From the NCBI GenBank assembly GCA_001600455.1, contig BCKC01000001.1, forward strand, positions 2,506,441 through 2,570,440: DNA of 64,000 nucleotides, written 5' to 3'. Under the pieces are notes generated by a model. The model was not told the origin of the DNA, did no database searches, and saw only the letters and a program-made list of their open reading frames with translations. The stretch's first letter is position 1. Each line of letters opens with the position of its first letter. The position numbers and the translations under genes are program-made. Shown here piece by piece: positions 1 to 13,764 of this stretch. This DNA comes from Endocalyx cinctus (lineage: Eukaryota > Ascomycota > Sordariomycetes > Amphisphaeriales > Apiosporaceae).

Positions 1-3000
1 AAAGGATTGTGTATATATATCCAATACATATATATCTTGTTTTTTTTTTCTGCCTCACTTCTCTCCTCCTCTTTGGTCTAGCTACGTAACTTGAATGGGT
101 GGGTGACAAATGACGAGTTTAAGACGTGAAGCACCGACAATAACTGAAAGTTGGGAGAAGTGGTTGCGCTCTGGGTCCCAAGAAACAGTTTTAAACCACG
201 TCAAAGAGGTAACTAATTTACAGATGATGAAGTTTAGGAGATAAAACGGATGTATTTACTCCGTATAGGTCATCATTGTTTTTGCGCTTCACGCAGTAGG
301 CCCTGCTGAATAAGTGAAACTAACTTGGTTAACTCTTAATGTAAGTAATCCATCTTTAAACTATTATTGGCTTATCCTATCAAGATGGCGCCACTTCAAG
401 ATCTTCGAGAAATCCCTACAAAACCTTTTTACACTAGCCTCGGAGACGAGAGGGGCTCCCCTTGGTTAACATTTCTCGTATACTACTTATGTATACAGGC
501 CTTGTCTTTTTTTGGGGGCATATCCTCTTCACACTGTCTCTCTCTCTTTTTTAATTCTTCCCCCTTGTATAGCGTAGAAATGAATATCGGTACACCTCGA
601 ACGCTATCTGATGTAGTGTATTGGGGATACCAGGGATCGGGATGACATGTTCGAAACGTCCATGCCCTATGAGGTGATTCTGATCCGGCTTTTTGGAAGC
701 GGATCAATGTTTAATATAGTCTAATCCAAGAGATCAGGAGAATCAGACGATTATCAGATGGCAATTGGCCGTGGTGTTTAGACCTGTAATAAAACAAAAA
801 GACGTCTTAAGTTCTCAGTGTCTTGACCGGTACATATCACACTTCCACGACCGTCGAGCTGATTGGTTAATTTTAAAATCATCATACATATCTTATTATC
901 TCATAACCTTGGTAATTCATATACTAGAACCTGGCTTTGCCGGCGTTGGCGTTTGATGACATATGTCTATACCTACAATTAAGTACATCCATGATGTGTT
1001 CACGGGTGTGTGTGTGTGCGTGTGTGTCTTTAGTGTGTCCAGTGCTTAAAATTATCAGAAGAGAGAGGATGGTGTGCGGTGGTGGCTTGACGGGGATCCA
1101 TCTTGGCGCATACACTACGCTAAAGGCACTAATTTCTAGCGTAGTGTACAGAAGGGGAAGGGCTTCTTTCAGCATAGTGCAGTGTTAAGTGCCACCACAC
1201 CCAAGTGGACTTTGTGACGCTGAACCATAGTAATCTAAGCTTAAAAATTATCAAGGAAATCTTAGGCGAATCCATTTTAGACAGAAGCGGGAGAGGCGGC
1301 GGGGGGGTATGGGGGTTTAGTATATCGCCCTCGCTTCTCTTCCCGTAAAGCGTCTAGTAGGGCTTCCGTGCAGGCTTCTTTGCACTTTCTAGCGTCCTTC
1401 CTCCTGTAAGATAGGTACTATGTATACTACTACGATGTACTGTAAAGTATCTCCCCTCTTAAGAGCCTGGTCCTTGTTACCTTACTCCTTACGCTAGTGT
1501 ACCCTCTAGATAACTCTGAATCCTTTGATAGTGGGTATTCTCTCTCTCTCGCTTCCTCTCTCTTTGAATACTTATCATCTAACCTATCTATCTGATGTAG
1601 TAAAAGTGACCTTTAACCATGATACTCTCAGCTGATTTTCATCTAACGTTTATTTGCTTTTGTTTCTTCCGAGACCATTCCAGGGAATTTGATCCTTATT
1701 AGCTCTAATAAATTGTGAGAGATGAAATGCAAGACAAAAAAAGAAAGAAAGAAAGAAAGAAAGAAAGAAAAGGAAAATGAGAAACATGGATAATACCAAA
1801 ACAAAAACAGGAGGCGAGTTGGTAACAAGGTTTTGACAGACGTAGCGAACTTAGTAGGACGCCCATTCTAATCATGTTGGGGCGGGTTTCGATACACTAC
1901 AGCGCTTCCTCCCTCGGCAATTTTATTATTATTTTGATTTCCGAGTTATTTTTATGATAATTTCATATGATTCAATTATCTTGATTGCTTACACCCTAAG
2001 CATATCTGAATGCCTTCCAAATAAGAAACGGGCGCTAGACTATAGCATATCGTCTAGGGTTTGCTTGTCTTCGACCAGGCGTCGGTGAGTAATACGAACG
2101 CCGGAACCGACCGACGAGAGAGTGCCTTTTCCCATAGTGTAGTAAAACCCCACGGAGAGAGATGATACTTGCAACTCGTATATACACTACGCTACATGAA
2201 TTCAAACGGGCTTAAGGCTTGGCATTGGCGGTTAAGAACTGGTTAGGGAAATGCGATCGTGGAATATTCTTAGAGGTAAGGGGGGTCATTGAGGGGGGAA
2301 GCGATATTCAAAGAGCTATATGTCCCCGTACTAGTGTAGCGTACGCTAGTCTTTTGGAGGAAGAGAGAGAAAAAAAAGACTAGGTTAGGGGGGGAGAGCG
2401 GGCAGTAGTGTAAGATCGGGAAATGGAAAAAAAGGAGGAGAAGGGGAAATACCTAATCTCGGGACGGCATTTAAGTTTTCAGGGCCGTTGGTCGACCGAA
2501 CGGACTGCGACACCAGATATGGAAGGCTTCGAGAATGTCTCGAGAGGAATCTTTTCTACGCGGTAACATACCGAAGTGACACTGCAGCGCGCTGGATATG
2601 GACCTGACGAGGCGTTATGAATTATTATTATTATTATTATTTTTTTTTTGGAGAAGCATCGTGAAATATTGGCGCATACTTCAGACTAGTATCAACTTTG
2701 CAGACCTGCATCGAAGGTACAACAGAAGAACGGAGAAGGGGGTTCTTCTGCTCAGGCTCCCCCTCCCCATGCGAGGTCCTCCGTTTTGCGCCGTATGATT
2801 TGAGACGACGTTGCTTGGCGCAGCGAGTTCGTCGTGTGTACGTGTACGTGTGTAATTAATGTACCTGTTGGTTACGGGAATTGTAACACGATGCATCGTC
2901 GCATAGCTAGCTGACCAACGACAGCTTCTCTGCTTCTTCTACGTAACATGGGATGGATGATATTCAATTCGACGCGAAAGTAAAGAATCGGGTAAAGAAA

Positions 3001-6000
3001 TGAAAAAAAAAAAGGACGTTTCATCCTTTATCATGATTTGATCGATCCATAATACTGTCAGAACTTGCGCACGGTGGTTTTGACTACCATATATTACATG
3101 GATAAGTATAAGGATATAGTAAAATGTTTTTAAAACTACCTGACAATGGAAGAGAGGGGTTGAGAAGTGGGATTGGTTAAGAGTGTCAGTGGCTTGCTTC
3201 TTGGTTGCTTAACCGCCCAACCGCCAACACAGTAACATAGACAGGATTGACCAACCAGGCCCCCTAGTTACCTCAGATCAGACCAACAACCTGTATTGTC
3301 AGGAAACTTTATTAGGTGCTTTCATCAACCATGTATCATGTCAAAGCAAAGATTCCTCAGCCAAAGAGAGAAGAAGAAAAAAAATTTTTCCAATGGCAGC
3401 CTTCTTTGGCCGCTCCCAACCTACGCAGTACATAATTTGGCATGAGAGAAATAAATAGGGGGTTACTATATGTTACCCATTGGCAGACGTAAATCAACGA
3501 GGTGAAGCAGAACCAATGATACTCGGCCATTCGATTTGTATTGATAACCCTGCCTTTATCATATAGGGTGTGGATAAAAAATCGTTGCATTCAAAAACAA
3601 AAGTGATTTCTTCGCCAAGAATTATAGAACTAGCATCATACAGCTCGTGTACGAGACTTGCAGTAGGGAGACAGACTTCTGATAGTACCGTGGTAATAAA
3701 CAGAGATAGAGAAAGGAAGACAGGCATCTAATTCTTGTTCTCGACAAGGGCATTCCCAACTTTATGATGCTTATAAAACCATGCATTTAAGGCTTCAAGG
3801 ATTTGTCGATTAATAAGACAGGTAGTAAGACTGCAAGATACTTTGTTTTCGATCTTATCAGAAAAGAAAAAAAGTGGAAATATATGGTTTTTTTTTTTTG
3901 GTTTATTGTTATTATTATTTCGGAATAATTGTTTTTTTTTTATTATCTGAGATCTTGAAGACTCCTTGAGGGTATCTTTTCTTTTGCCCATCTAACCTTG
4001 TAAATAGTGTAAGAAGACTGGTTGCTTAATTTCGCAATTCACCGGACGACATTGGCCGCTTACCGAACCAAGGTTATTTCCCCAAGTTTTCGAATCAATG
4101 ATCCATATCTTCACCTTGTGTCGTCATTGGAGGATATTTCCAGCGCTTGAATTGAGATTTCAGCACTGTTCGGGAATTGGACCGACACGTATTCAATTCT
4201 CCGAATGGTTCACCAGTTGTGGTTCACGTTCGGGTACACGGACTTGCACTTTATTTGTTTGCCCACTAAAAACTAGTAAAACTACCTATACTTAGTACCT
4301 AATTTTTATATTTTATTCCTTTTTAGAAAAGTACGGTACATACGTGCGGGTGTACGTCAAAGTACTAAATATGTACGGGGTGTGTATGCGTGTGAATTTA
4401 ACAGTTGATAACTACCCTCTTTACCAGTGACGTGGTCTCCATTTTCTTGTTTTTTCTAGATTTAAGAGAAGAGGGTTCTACATTCAATATAGATATTTAA
4501 CGTAGGCATATCTTCCAAATATGGGAGCTGCAAAGAACAAACTGGCTGGGGCTAAGATAACCATGGAAGTTCGATAGAAGCACACTAGAAACAATTCTTT
4601 GATCTTATCCAGCACTCAAATCTACTTCTATGCAGGTGAAAGTCACCGCATACCCATTCCCTACTTATTTCTTGGATGTAACGGCTTTTTTGTCACTGAC
4701 CAATAGTTCTTCTGTAAAGCTTCGTGTTAAGGCTGGTGCCGAACCGAAATTAAGTTATCCACCTTTTTAGACAGCTATTTGTATCGGGTAGGTCGTTAAC
4801 AAGTAACCCGCAAGTTACCTAGTATGCTTGGTTTATCTCTCTTTCACGCAATAGCTATCGTAGTGTACATCTATGGATATCAACACTATCCATATGAATC
4901 TAAGTACTACCGTAATGAACTAGGTTAGCCTCACGATAATGATAATGATAGATGATAATAAATCAAGTCCCAGCTTTCGAAGTCCTACCCATCCATGACG
5001 TCTACGTTGTGGAAACTCTTCACCCCCCGTCTTTTCTTTGAGCCCCTAGGCCCCCTCCCCACGAAATAGTAATAATCAAGCGCGGTATTACCTCAGATTA
5101 GATCTATCTCCTTCATCGCTTCTTTTTTGGTAATCGTCCCATCATATTTCGATTCTGCGCCGTATTCCTTTCCTATTGTTGCTTGTTTGTGTCATACGAC
5201 GCATGTGATATTTCGGAATCAGCTCTATCCAACTATACTACATATAAACAATCATCTTTTAATATCCTTTACCAGCTTTCGGAGACCTCCATCGGGCCGT
5301 CTCTCGCCATAATGTCGCCCCAACCCATGCTCACAAGGCGGACCTCAACCATTCATACCGGTCTTATGAGCGCCAGAGAAAATGAATTGCCCACCAACTC
5401 CGATGATGGCAACAAACTTATAAGCTTACATGCTATCATCAGATTTCACTTTAGTAGACTACTTTATATCTCGTAACCAATGCGATGGGAGGTTGAGTTA
5501 TCTCGTAAATTAACTTGATATTGATAGTCGAAGGGGGTATTAACGGATAACCAATCAAAACCCGTATTTCCATAGTTGTTTAAATATTAGTGGTCGCGAC
5601 AGCTGAAAAAAAAGGGTACTATCGTGATTTGGTCAACGTCTTACCCCCTAAGTAATTACAGAGGCGGCCATTCACGTTGTAGCACTTGATGTTACTAGTT
5701 TCTTATCAAAACGTCACTAAAAAAAACCCACGACATCATTACCGTAATATTGTGACATACGTTGGAGGCAATTCTCGTCTCGAATGAGATGTGAGCTTTT
5801 GATTAAAATGGGAGGAATGTGCGCGCGTGCGTGTGCTTGTGTGTGGCATAGAAGAGATACTAGTCTATGAATAGTCGGATATTCGACGTGCTGAAAATGA
5901 AGTAATGTACCCGCAAGTCGACGACTCTATGGCGACATTGACACTGTGACATCTGTGTCCGTGACCTTGTGTCGAGGTTACCGTTACCTATACAAACTAA

Positions 6001-8993
6001 CCGACCTGTTTCCTATTCGTTTCCATAATGCACGACAGAATTTGCTGCATATCGAGACCGACGAAGAGATGAAAATTTTCTCGATGTCGTCACATATTGC
6101 GTGGATTCGATATGTGTGAGAAAAAAAAAAAAAAAAAGAACGAACGACCCAAAAATTCCTTGTATTGCTTCTGCAGGTCACATATCGTTATTACTTACAG
6201 TAAGCAATTACTTGAATTATTTAGCTTGAGATGGGCTGCGTCGCCAAGAAAAGAGATAACGTCTATAAACCGGAGCGTTGTAACAGAGAGAAATAGTCAT
6301 TACTATGTGATCGGTAGTTGATCAAATGGAATTGACAATAGGACTCGACGAGCTGCCGTAGATTCATCGAGAAGAACAAGTAAAAGGGAAAACAAAAGTA
6401 ACCCTCTACAGTAGGAGGAGCAGCCAGATTCCAAGTCATGGGGGGAGGACATCACTGTAACCAACCTTCACAAGCTCAGCAATTCCCCCACAACTGTTTC
6501 TATGTAGTAGTGTAGGGATAATAATAGTTTAACTATGTCAAATAATGAATAACGTGTATATGTATATGTATACTACAAGTATGTCTGTAGATGTAGGTTA
6601 GAGGGGACAAGGTATGCTACAGGTGAATAGTGTACAGAAGTATTCGAATAGGTTGAACTTCAGGCTATTTTCTCTTTTTTTTTTTTTTTTTTTTCTTTCC
6701 TTTCCTTATTTTCTTCTTTTTCTACATGGTGTATCTCGGCCTCGGCTTACATTATGACGATGTGTTCTTGTTAAATAGTGGTGATGGATAGCCCTGGAGT
6801 AGTATATTATACTGGAACCCTGTTGCTGCCCTGGTACTGTGGATCAACACTAACAGAGGGTAGATCCCCTAGTCTTACAATTATATACTATGTATAATAT
6901 TTTCCATTCCTATTCTTGTTATTTTCTCCGCTATTATTGATTTTTTAGCCGTCTCAAAGATGCTTGGAAATTCATTTACGAGGATAGTTTTTTTTCTCTT
7001 TTTTAAACTACCTTGTCAAAGAACCATAACTACACTAGAAGTGTTTTTAGCACATGCAAAGAGACTTTGGTGAAGCCGAGGATCCTAAATCCTATCGCTC
7101 AAACCCGCTACTAATGATAGTACACTATAGAAACATCTACGTCGATGGATTTGTATATGGATATACATAATACGGCCTGACCGTATGAAGAAAATGAATA
7201 AAAAAAATAAAATAAAAAAAGAATAAATAGTTAATTAATATGTGTATAAATAATTTGTAAAAAGAATAGCTCCACCGAGAACAAACGTGAAGATTATTCG
7301 CTGCTGCGCTTTACTGCGTATACACGCCATGTATCGAGAGAGGAGAAAAGGTAGAGAGAGAGACAGAGTACTCCGTACTATCCATAACCGTCCATAAGTA
7401 AGAACGCTACGGTTTAGTTCAGTCTCTAATATCTAAGCATAAAAGTATTTTCGGAGATAAAATCTTGGCAATAGTTTTATGTATTTATGTATTTTCATAT
7501 GGGGATATCTGGCCGTAATTAAGTCAAAAAGAGGGCGCAGTACGGCGACTGATAAAACATCTTGTTCGATCTTTAATAGACGTGGGACACGATTTTTATT
7601 TTAATTCCAAATAGAACATACAAAACGTTGTTCTGCTACGAACATCACCGAAGCCTAAAAAGTTACTGGTATAGGTATGAAGTATCAGGCAATTGTATTG
7701 GCTTTTGCATTCAGCCACTTTCTTCCCACCCCTCCATCTTCTAAAATTTCCCATTCATCTATTCCCCTCTCTATGCACAACATCTTGTGTACATGGCCTG
7801 TCTCTCTTTTTTCTCTCTCTCTCTACTACTACACAGCCCCTCATTAAACAACAAAAAAGCTTCTCTAGACAAAAGAGAAACGGTAGATAAACAACCACCA
7901 AAGAAAAGAATAAAATAAACACCATCTCGGATTGTTCATCCGTCCCATGCCTCTTCTTAGTTTCTAACTGTCAGACCTATCGTGTCATTCACCGAAATAA
8001 TGTTAGCGTCGCGATATATCTGCCAACTGCTTTTTAGGCTCCTCGTTAGTAGCGATTCTAAGTAGACTCCATCTTCTTCGGTCCTCTCCCCCTGTCATCT
8101 GCCCCAACTGAAGAATCATAAACCCCCCATGTAGGTACGTCCGTACATTGCAGTACATGTAAGTGGAGTTCCTTATAATCCCCGTCTTCGCATTAAAGTG
8201 GTCCTACAGGGTACCCCTGCTGTCCGTCCTCTTGTTCAGAGACGCCTTCAACTGTACACTCCGGGTACAGTCCATCCCGCTGATCCCAAGGGTGGCTAGT
8301 AATGGTGGGTTACTCTCGATACCCTTGCGTCGGCTCTCATTCGTTCATTTATCTAATGATCCCCCATTTGATCTTGCACACTAACCTGCCAACGCTTTGC
8401 GGTTCCCTCTTCTCATACCTTGTCCGCAACTCAAGGCTCTTAAGGGCCGACCCACCAGCTACATTCTAAGTACATAGTGTACACTTTTCATGCAGGTTAT
8501 CGCCTCCCTTGAACGGGGTTCCACTCGCCTTCTAGTGGGATACGGCCAGGTACATCGACTTGACTTGACCTGACCCTTTGCTCTTTCTTCTTGCTCACCC
8601 TCCACGGGGCCTGGAGCCCTCGATGGGAAGATGCCTGTCCTAGTAGTGTAGTGTAGTAGAGACCTGACAGGGGTATGCTTGTCCACTAACACACGAGCAC
8701 AACTCAACTTATATGTAGCCTCCCATTCGCTCTCCATCTGAAGTCCATGTCCCTCATATGCAGATATAATATCGATGACCTCTTGCTTCGGGAATCTCTT
8801 TTTTACCATATTAAATTCCATTTTACCCACACCAGTAAACTTCCTTCCTGTTGATGGATAGATATTGCAAGTACTGTCGAGCCTAGAAGCACCAACCCGC
8901 ACCCGACTTCGCCGCATGCACACGCTGCATGCTGCCGCTGTTTAGCTGTATATACTTCTACATATAATATTTAACTTATCTTCGTTTAAAAAA
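1..8993. other. 9-kb non-coding stretch at left edge
   Basis: No open frame here looks like a real gene: all are short, compositionally biased, or lack a recognisable domain. Visible simple sequence includes a GAAA-type tract at about 1741-1770, an ATT tract running into a T-run at 2621-2649, a TG-rich patch near 1007-1026, a 17-A run at 6121-6137 and a T-run at about 6675-6694. The last kilobase probably contains the promoter and 5' leader of the transcription factor that starts at 8994. Confidence 0.6.
1741..1770. repeat. GAAA/AAAG microsatellite
   Basis: Seven or so tandem AAAG units are directly visible, embedded in a purine-rich strand. Simple sequence in a non-coding region. Confidence 0.85.
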
Positions 8994-11617
8994 ATGACCG
9001 TCTCCCCCCCACAACAAACGCCGTCGAAGGACGCACAGGCAGCTCGGAAGAGGAGAAGAAGGGCGCCGGCCGGAGGAGCTGCGGACGACTGCTTTACGTG
9101 TATCAAGAGGAATACAAAGTGCGATCGAAGACGACCGTATTGCTCGCCATGTCTCGAGATAGGTAACGAATGTTCTGGCTACAAGACTCAGCTCACATGG
9201 GGGGTTGGCGTGGCCAGCCGTGGCAAGCTGAGGGGTCTCTCCTTACCGATAGCGAAGGCACCTCCAGTCGCACCCGTTAGCAAGAAGGCAGCCGCCAGGT
9301 CTCGAGCGAGCTCTGCCACGGCCGCGAGTCAGCAATGGAGCGATACCGAGGAAGCTTCTCACAGAAACCGCCGCCACCAGCACCATGATATCGACATCAA
9401 CGGAGATCACGCCGCATCCGTTCCAGCAACTCCTTTTAGCACGTACCCTGAGTATCCAAGATTCTCGCAAGCCGAGACTCTACCACCCTCTACTCAGACG
9501 GCTTGGGGAAGCCTTCCCGCCTATACGGGCACGCTGCACACTCAAGAGCCGCCAAAATTCCACAAGTTGAATACCTCGATGGGTCACTACCCGATCATGA
9601 ACGAACCTCTTTCGGCGGGCGTCGACTCTCTCAGCGACGTCGACTACGCCATCTCGCCGGTCGCGCACTCTTTTCCGAGAGAAGACCTACCTTTTATGCA
9701 CAGCCCGACGTTGATGTATGAGAACTATACCGGCCACAACTCCCCCGTCCCGCAGAGCCCCGCCTCTGCCATCATGATCGAGCATCACCGGGCGCCAACG
9801 TCGTGTCCTAGCTTGATATACGCTCCCTCGGAACCGAGCTCTAGTCTCGGTTCCCATCATGATTCTTTCGAGCCTCAGATGGGTCGCAAGCTAATGACAG
9901 ATGACGCCTTGAGTAAGAGAGCCTATATGTACAACAATCTTTCTTCCACGAACCCTCAATCACTGACGCGTTATTACTAGGCGTCCCGGAAATCGATACC
10001 TTCAAAATCGAACCGTATAGCGCAAGCCCTCACTCAACTACCGGTCACTACTGGCCTCCGTCACATTCACGGGACGACGATGTGACTTCTCACCCGGTGG
10101 AATCTAGTTCAATGTCTTCGAACACCGCTTACGAGGGCCAGTCGATACAGGTTAGCCCCGATCTCATTGCCAAGATGCCATTTTTCATGGATTATTACGA
10201 AAACATTATGTGCCCCTCCATGGTTCTGGTAGATGGCCCCAATAACCCATATCGAAGCCACGTCCTACACTTAGCGACCAGTAGTCGAAGCCTCCAACAT
10301 GCCATTTGTGCCCTGTCCGCCTGTAACCTGAGGATGAAAAGAAAGCTAAGTCTCGGCCAACACACCAGGGAATCTCCGCGATTGGAAAGCACCGGTATTG
10401 ATCACATGTCCGAGGCTCAGTCCGACGACCACGCCTTGACGGAAGAGCATCAACACCGTAACATGGCCGTCAACCTCCTGAACCAGCAGCTGAACGACCC
10501 GGTAAAATCGTGCCACGACTCGGTTTTGGCCACCATCCTCCTCCTGTGCCACTATCGGATGGTTGAATCTGGTGTCGCTAAATTTCACACCCAGTTTGCC
10601 GGAGTGAAGAAAATTCTGAGCATGCGAAGCTCGGCCCCCTACCAGGCCTCGAACGATTCCGCCTGGATGGAAGCCGTATTTACCTATTTCGACTCGATCT
10701 CGGCCTGCATTAACGATCGTGAGGCCCAGCTCACTCACTCGTTCTACGGAGTGCCCGCCGACAGCCACCTCCTTCCAGCGGGCGCTGAGAATCTGGTTGG
10801 ATGTGACAGGGAGCTCTTCAAGACGATCAACAAACTTGGCCGCCTCAACCTACTATCTCAACACCGCCCCGTACAGAGCGTGATGGCGACTCCTACCCCT
10901 CACTCGCCGCTAGGATCGCCCTTGGCTCACAGTTTCAAGCAAAGCGTGCCGTCCGTAAGCGACTTCTTCAGCATGAACCACCACCGCTTCGACGGGAACG
11001 GCTTCGCGACCCAGCTGGATGACGAAGAGCTGCTTTCCTCGGGAATACGCTCTTCGCCCAACTACGACGACCACCGGTCGACCTTCTGGCGCGAATGGAA
11101 GGAAGCGCGGATGGCGCTACAGAACTGGGAGTTCGACGCCCATCGGGTGGTGTCCTCGCTCCCCAACCCCCCTTCTCCGACGCAGGTGCGAGACCTCAAC
11201 TCCCTGTCGGAAGCATTCCGATACGCCGCGCTCCTGTACACCGAGCGGCTCGCGTCTCCCAACATGCCGTCGAACCAGAACAACTTCCGCAACCTCGTCA
11301 GCCAGGTCGTCTACTACGCGACCTCGCTCGAAGCCGGCAGCAGCGCCGAAAAGTTCCTGCTGTGGCCCCTGTTTGTCGCCGGAAGCGAGTGCGTGAACGA
11401 GCTGCAGCAGAACATCGTGCGCAACAAGTGCAGGGATATCATGTCCCGCAGCGGTTACATGAACAACCTCGCGGCCATCGAAGTGCTCGAACGTCTCTGG
11501 TCGGCCGATCACCAACAACAGTCTATTACCCCCAGACTAGGTATGAGGAGAGGACCTTTCAACTGGACAAAGTTTATAGGAGGACCTGGTGTCGAGGTCG
11601 AGTGGATAATGTTCTAA
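8994..11617 (+). CDS. Zn2Cys6 transcription factor with Fungal_trans_2 domain
   Basis: Two exons, 8994-9912 and 9981-11617, encode 851 residues. The 68-nt intron starts GTAAGA, has a CTGAC branch site and ends TTACTAG; splicing it keeps the frame. A binuclear zinc cluster with spacing C-x2-C-x6-C-x6-C-x2-C-x6-C uses Cys33, 36, 43, 50, 53 and 60, preceded by a run of basic residues (18-23) likely to contact DNA or act as a nuclear signal. A Ser/Pro-rich linker follows. The second exon begins the regulatory half with the motif FFMDYYENIMCPS and a helical region typical of the Fungal_trans_2 family, ending WTKFIGGPGVEVEW. It should act in the nucleus on CGG-type sites. Target genes cannot be told from sequence. 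The domain call is strong; no specific orthologue is claimed. Confidence 0.92.
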
Positions 11618-11947
11618 TCACCCCGACAAAAACTAAAAAAAAACATTTGTAAACACTATATAATATTGAAGAAAGGAGGAAGAGCTTCATCTATCAGGTT
11701 GGGGTATTATGGTTTACACAAAGTTTTATTACCCCCTTTTTGTTTTTCTACGTTTTTATTTACTCTACTTGTTATTTTTCTTTATTCCACATCACGATGT
11801 ACTATTAGCAACACACTTCACAGATCGCATGGAACGGACTATGGCTTTACGGCTGAAATGAAATTTGGATGAGGGTTTTATTTTTATGTGGGTGTTATAA
11901 AGACAAACCTAAGAAGGGGAAGGGGAAAGGGCGTAAAGGTAATAATA

Positions 11948-11964
11948 GGGGGGGGGGGGGGGGG
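11948..11964 (+). repeat. 17-nt poly-G run
   Basis: Uninterrupted run of 17 G on the plus strand, about 330 bp past the stop of the transcription factor. Such runs can form quadruplexes and are prone to length errors in assemblies. Confidence 0.9.
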
Positions 11965-13747
11965 CGAGGCCAGCTGATGTTTAGGATAGTCCGCATTGAT
12001 GCAACAAGCCCATGCATTTGATACAAATTTTAAGATGAAATATTTACACCCAAATCAAACATTTGAAAACCATATGCGTCAACGAGGTCTATGATGAAGT
12101 GATGATAACCGACCGAGCCCTCCGAGTCATTTGACGTGAGAAAAGCCAGTCCAGAACGAAAGATCATCCCCCAACAAAAACCCGGAGCACAGCCCAGGTG
12201 CTGCAACAACGTACAACTCTTGCCGAGAAGCGAGAGAGAAAAAAAGAGGGTGGATCACTCACTCGCGCAATTCACTCTTGTATCTATCTCATATGTTGGC
12301 AAATCGACGCCAAGCTTTTTGTCTTATTTCCTTATATGAAAAGAAATATCTGTCAGATAGATAACAAGGACATCGTAACAGCAGAGAAAGACGCTTTCTT
12401 CCTGGCCTCCACAAAAAGCAAGCAGAGACAGAAGGAGAATCCCACAACGTCGTCCAATAACTTCCCCAGTAACCACCTTACTCAAATTACTACCTTCTCA
12501 AAGCTTGAAATTCGCTAGGAGATCCTCTTCCTCCCCCCACTCACGTACATACCTTAGCGAGCGTCAAGATGTCTTGGCTCTCTTTTCATTCTGGAAGCGA
12601 GAAGAACATGGAAGTCAATTAATACATTTTACTGATAGCGATGGATACCTAGCCTAGCCGGGTTCACCCTACTTTTTCACGGCGTGAGAAATGGTACGGT
12701 TCATATGTCAGGAGAGGGGGTGGAACGAAAGCAAGACAATGTGAGCATGTCTATGTATGAATTCTCAGTTATGTTATCGTCGAGTCTTACTGGCTATACT
12801 CTCGGTGACGACGGTGAAATAGGAATGGGAGGAAGAGGAGGATGAGCCTCACCTGTGAAATTCGTATGTCAAAATAACTTTATTCCCATATATTATTCGT
12901 GGATGTTCTCCAATTATATGGTAAGGTAGTGGTGGGGGAGGAGGGAAGGCAAGTGAGGAGCTTCTAGCTTACCCTTAAGCTCACCGTCTTCCACGCCGCC
13001 CGGATTGGCGATACCAGTAGGATAAAGGGCATGACTGATCCGAAAACTTCCCATACCCGTCTTCCGAGCGCGACCCCTCGCTGTGAATCATCACATACAA
13101 TCACACACGCATACACACTCGTGGGCGTCTAGTTATGTGCTAAGAAGCCCCTACTGTAGGCGAGCAGTCGATATCCCGGTTAGGGAGAGTGACATCCATC
13201 CAAAGCCGGGCGTTTCTTGGTTCCTGAAGGCCCACTTCCGACCGAACGAATTCCACTTCTTCTAGAAGACATGTCAGCAAGAGAAGATAGTTCCCTTTGC
13301 TGTGTATCTTTTTTCTTGTCGTAACAATTCACTAGGTGATATATTGAATGTTGGGTTCTAAACTAACCGGTATAGTTCTAGATCCCCACCCCCCTTGCCA
13401 ATAATGGCTCTTATACTCTTTCCTCATACGGTACGATATATCGAGAGTTTTATAGTATAACCCCAGAAATGTGAAAACAAAGAGTGAGATTACTAACCTG
13501 GTAACTCGATGTTTCCTGTAATGTAGTAATTTACCCCCCGAAAATCACCCGCGCGAGCACTGAACGCGGCATAGGATAGTGTAAGCTCTAGTGTATCTTA
13601 TTGAACTTATCTTTTACTATTGCATCTTAGATCTTGGCGCGTGTTTTTCGACTTGTAACAAGATTACTTCCTATGTGAATGTTTATCCTAGATTAGTGAC
13701 AGCCTTACCAAGTGCGCCAGCAGTTCTCGCATGTTACGCCCCCAGTT

Positions 13748-13764
13748 CCCCCCCCCCCCCCCCC
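13748..13764 (+). repeat. 17-nt poly-C run
   Basis: Uninterrupted run of 17 C on the plus strand, followed by a T-run. It is the complement of the G run that lies exactly 1800 bp upstream. Confidence 0.9.

Noticed and set aside
8459..8923. 154-codon minus-strand frame head-to-head with the transcription factor
   Set aside because: It opens with GTG, shows no domain or codon bias, and lies in the likely promoter and leader of the factor.
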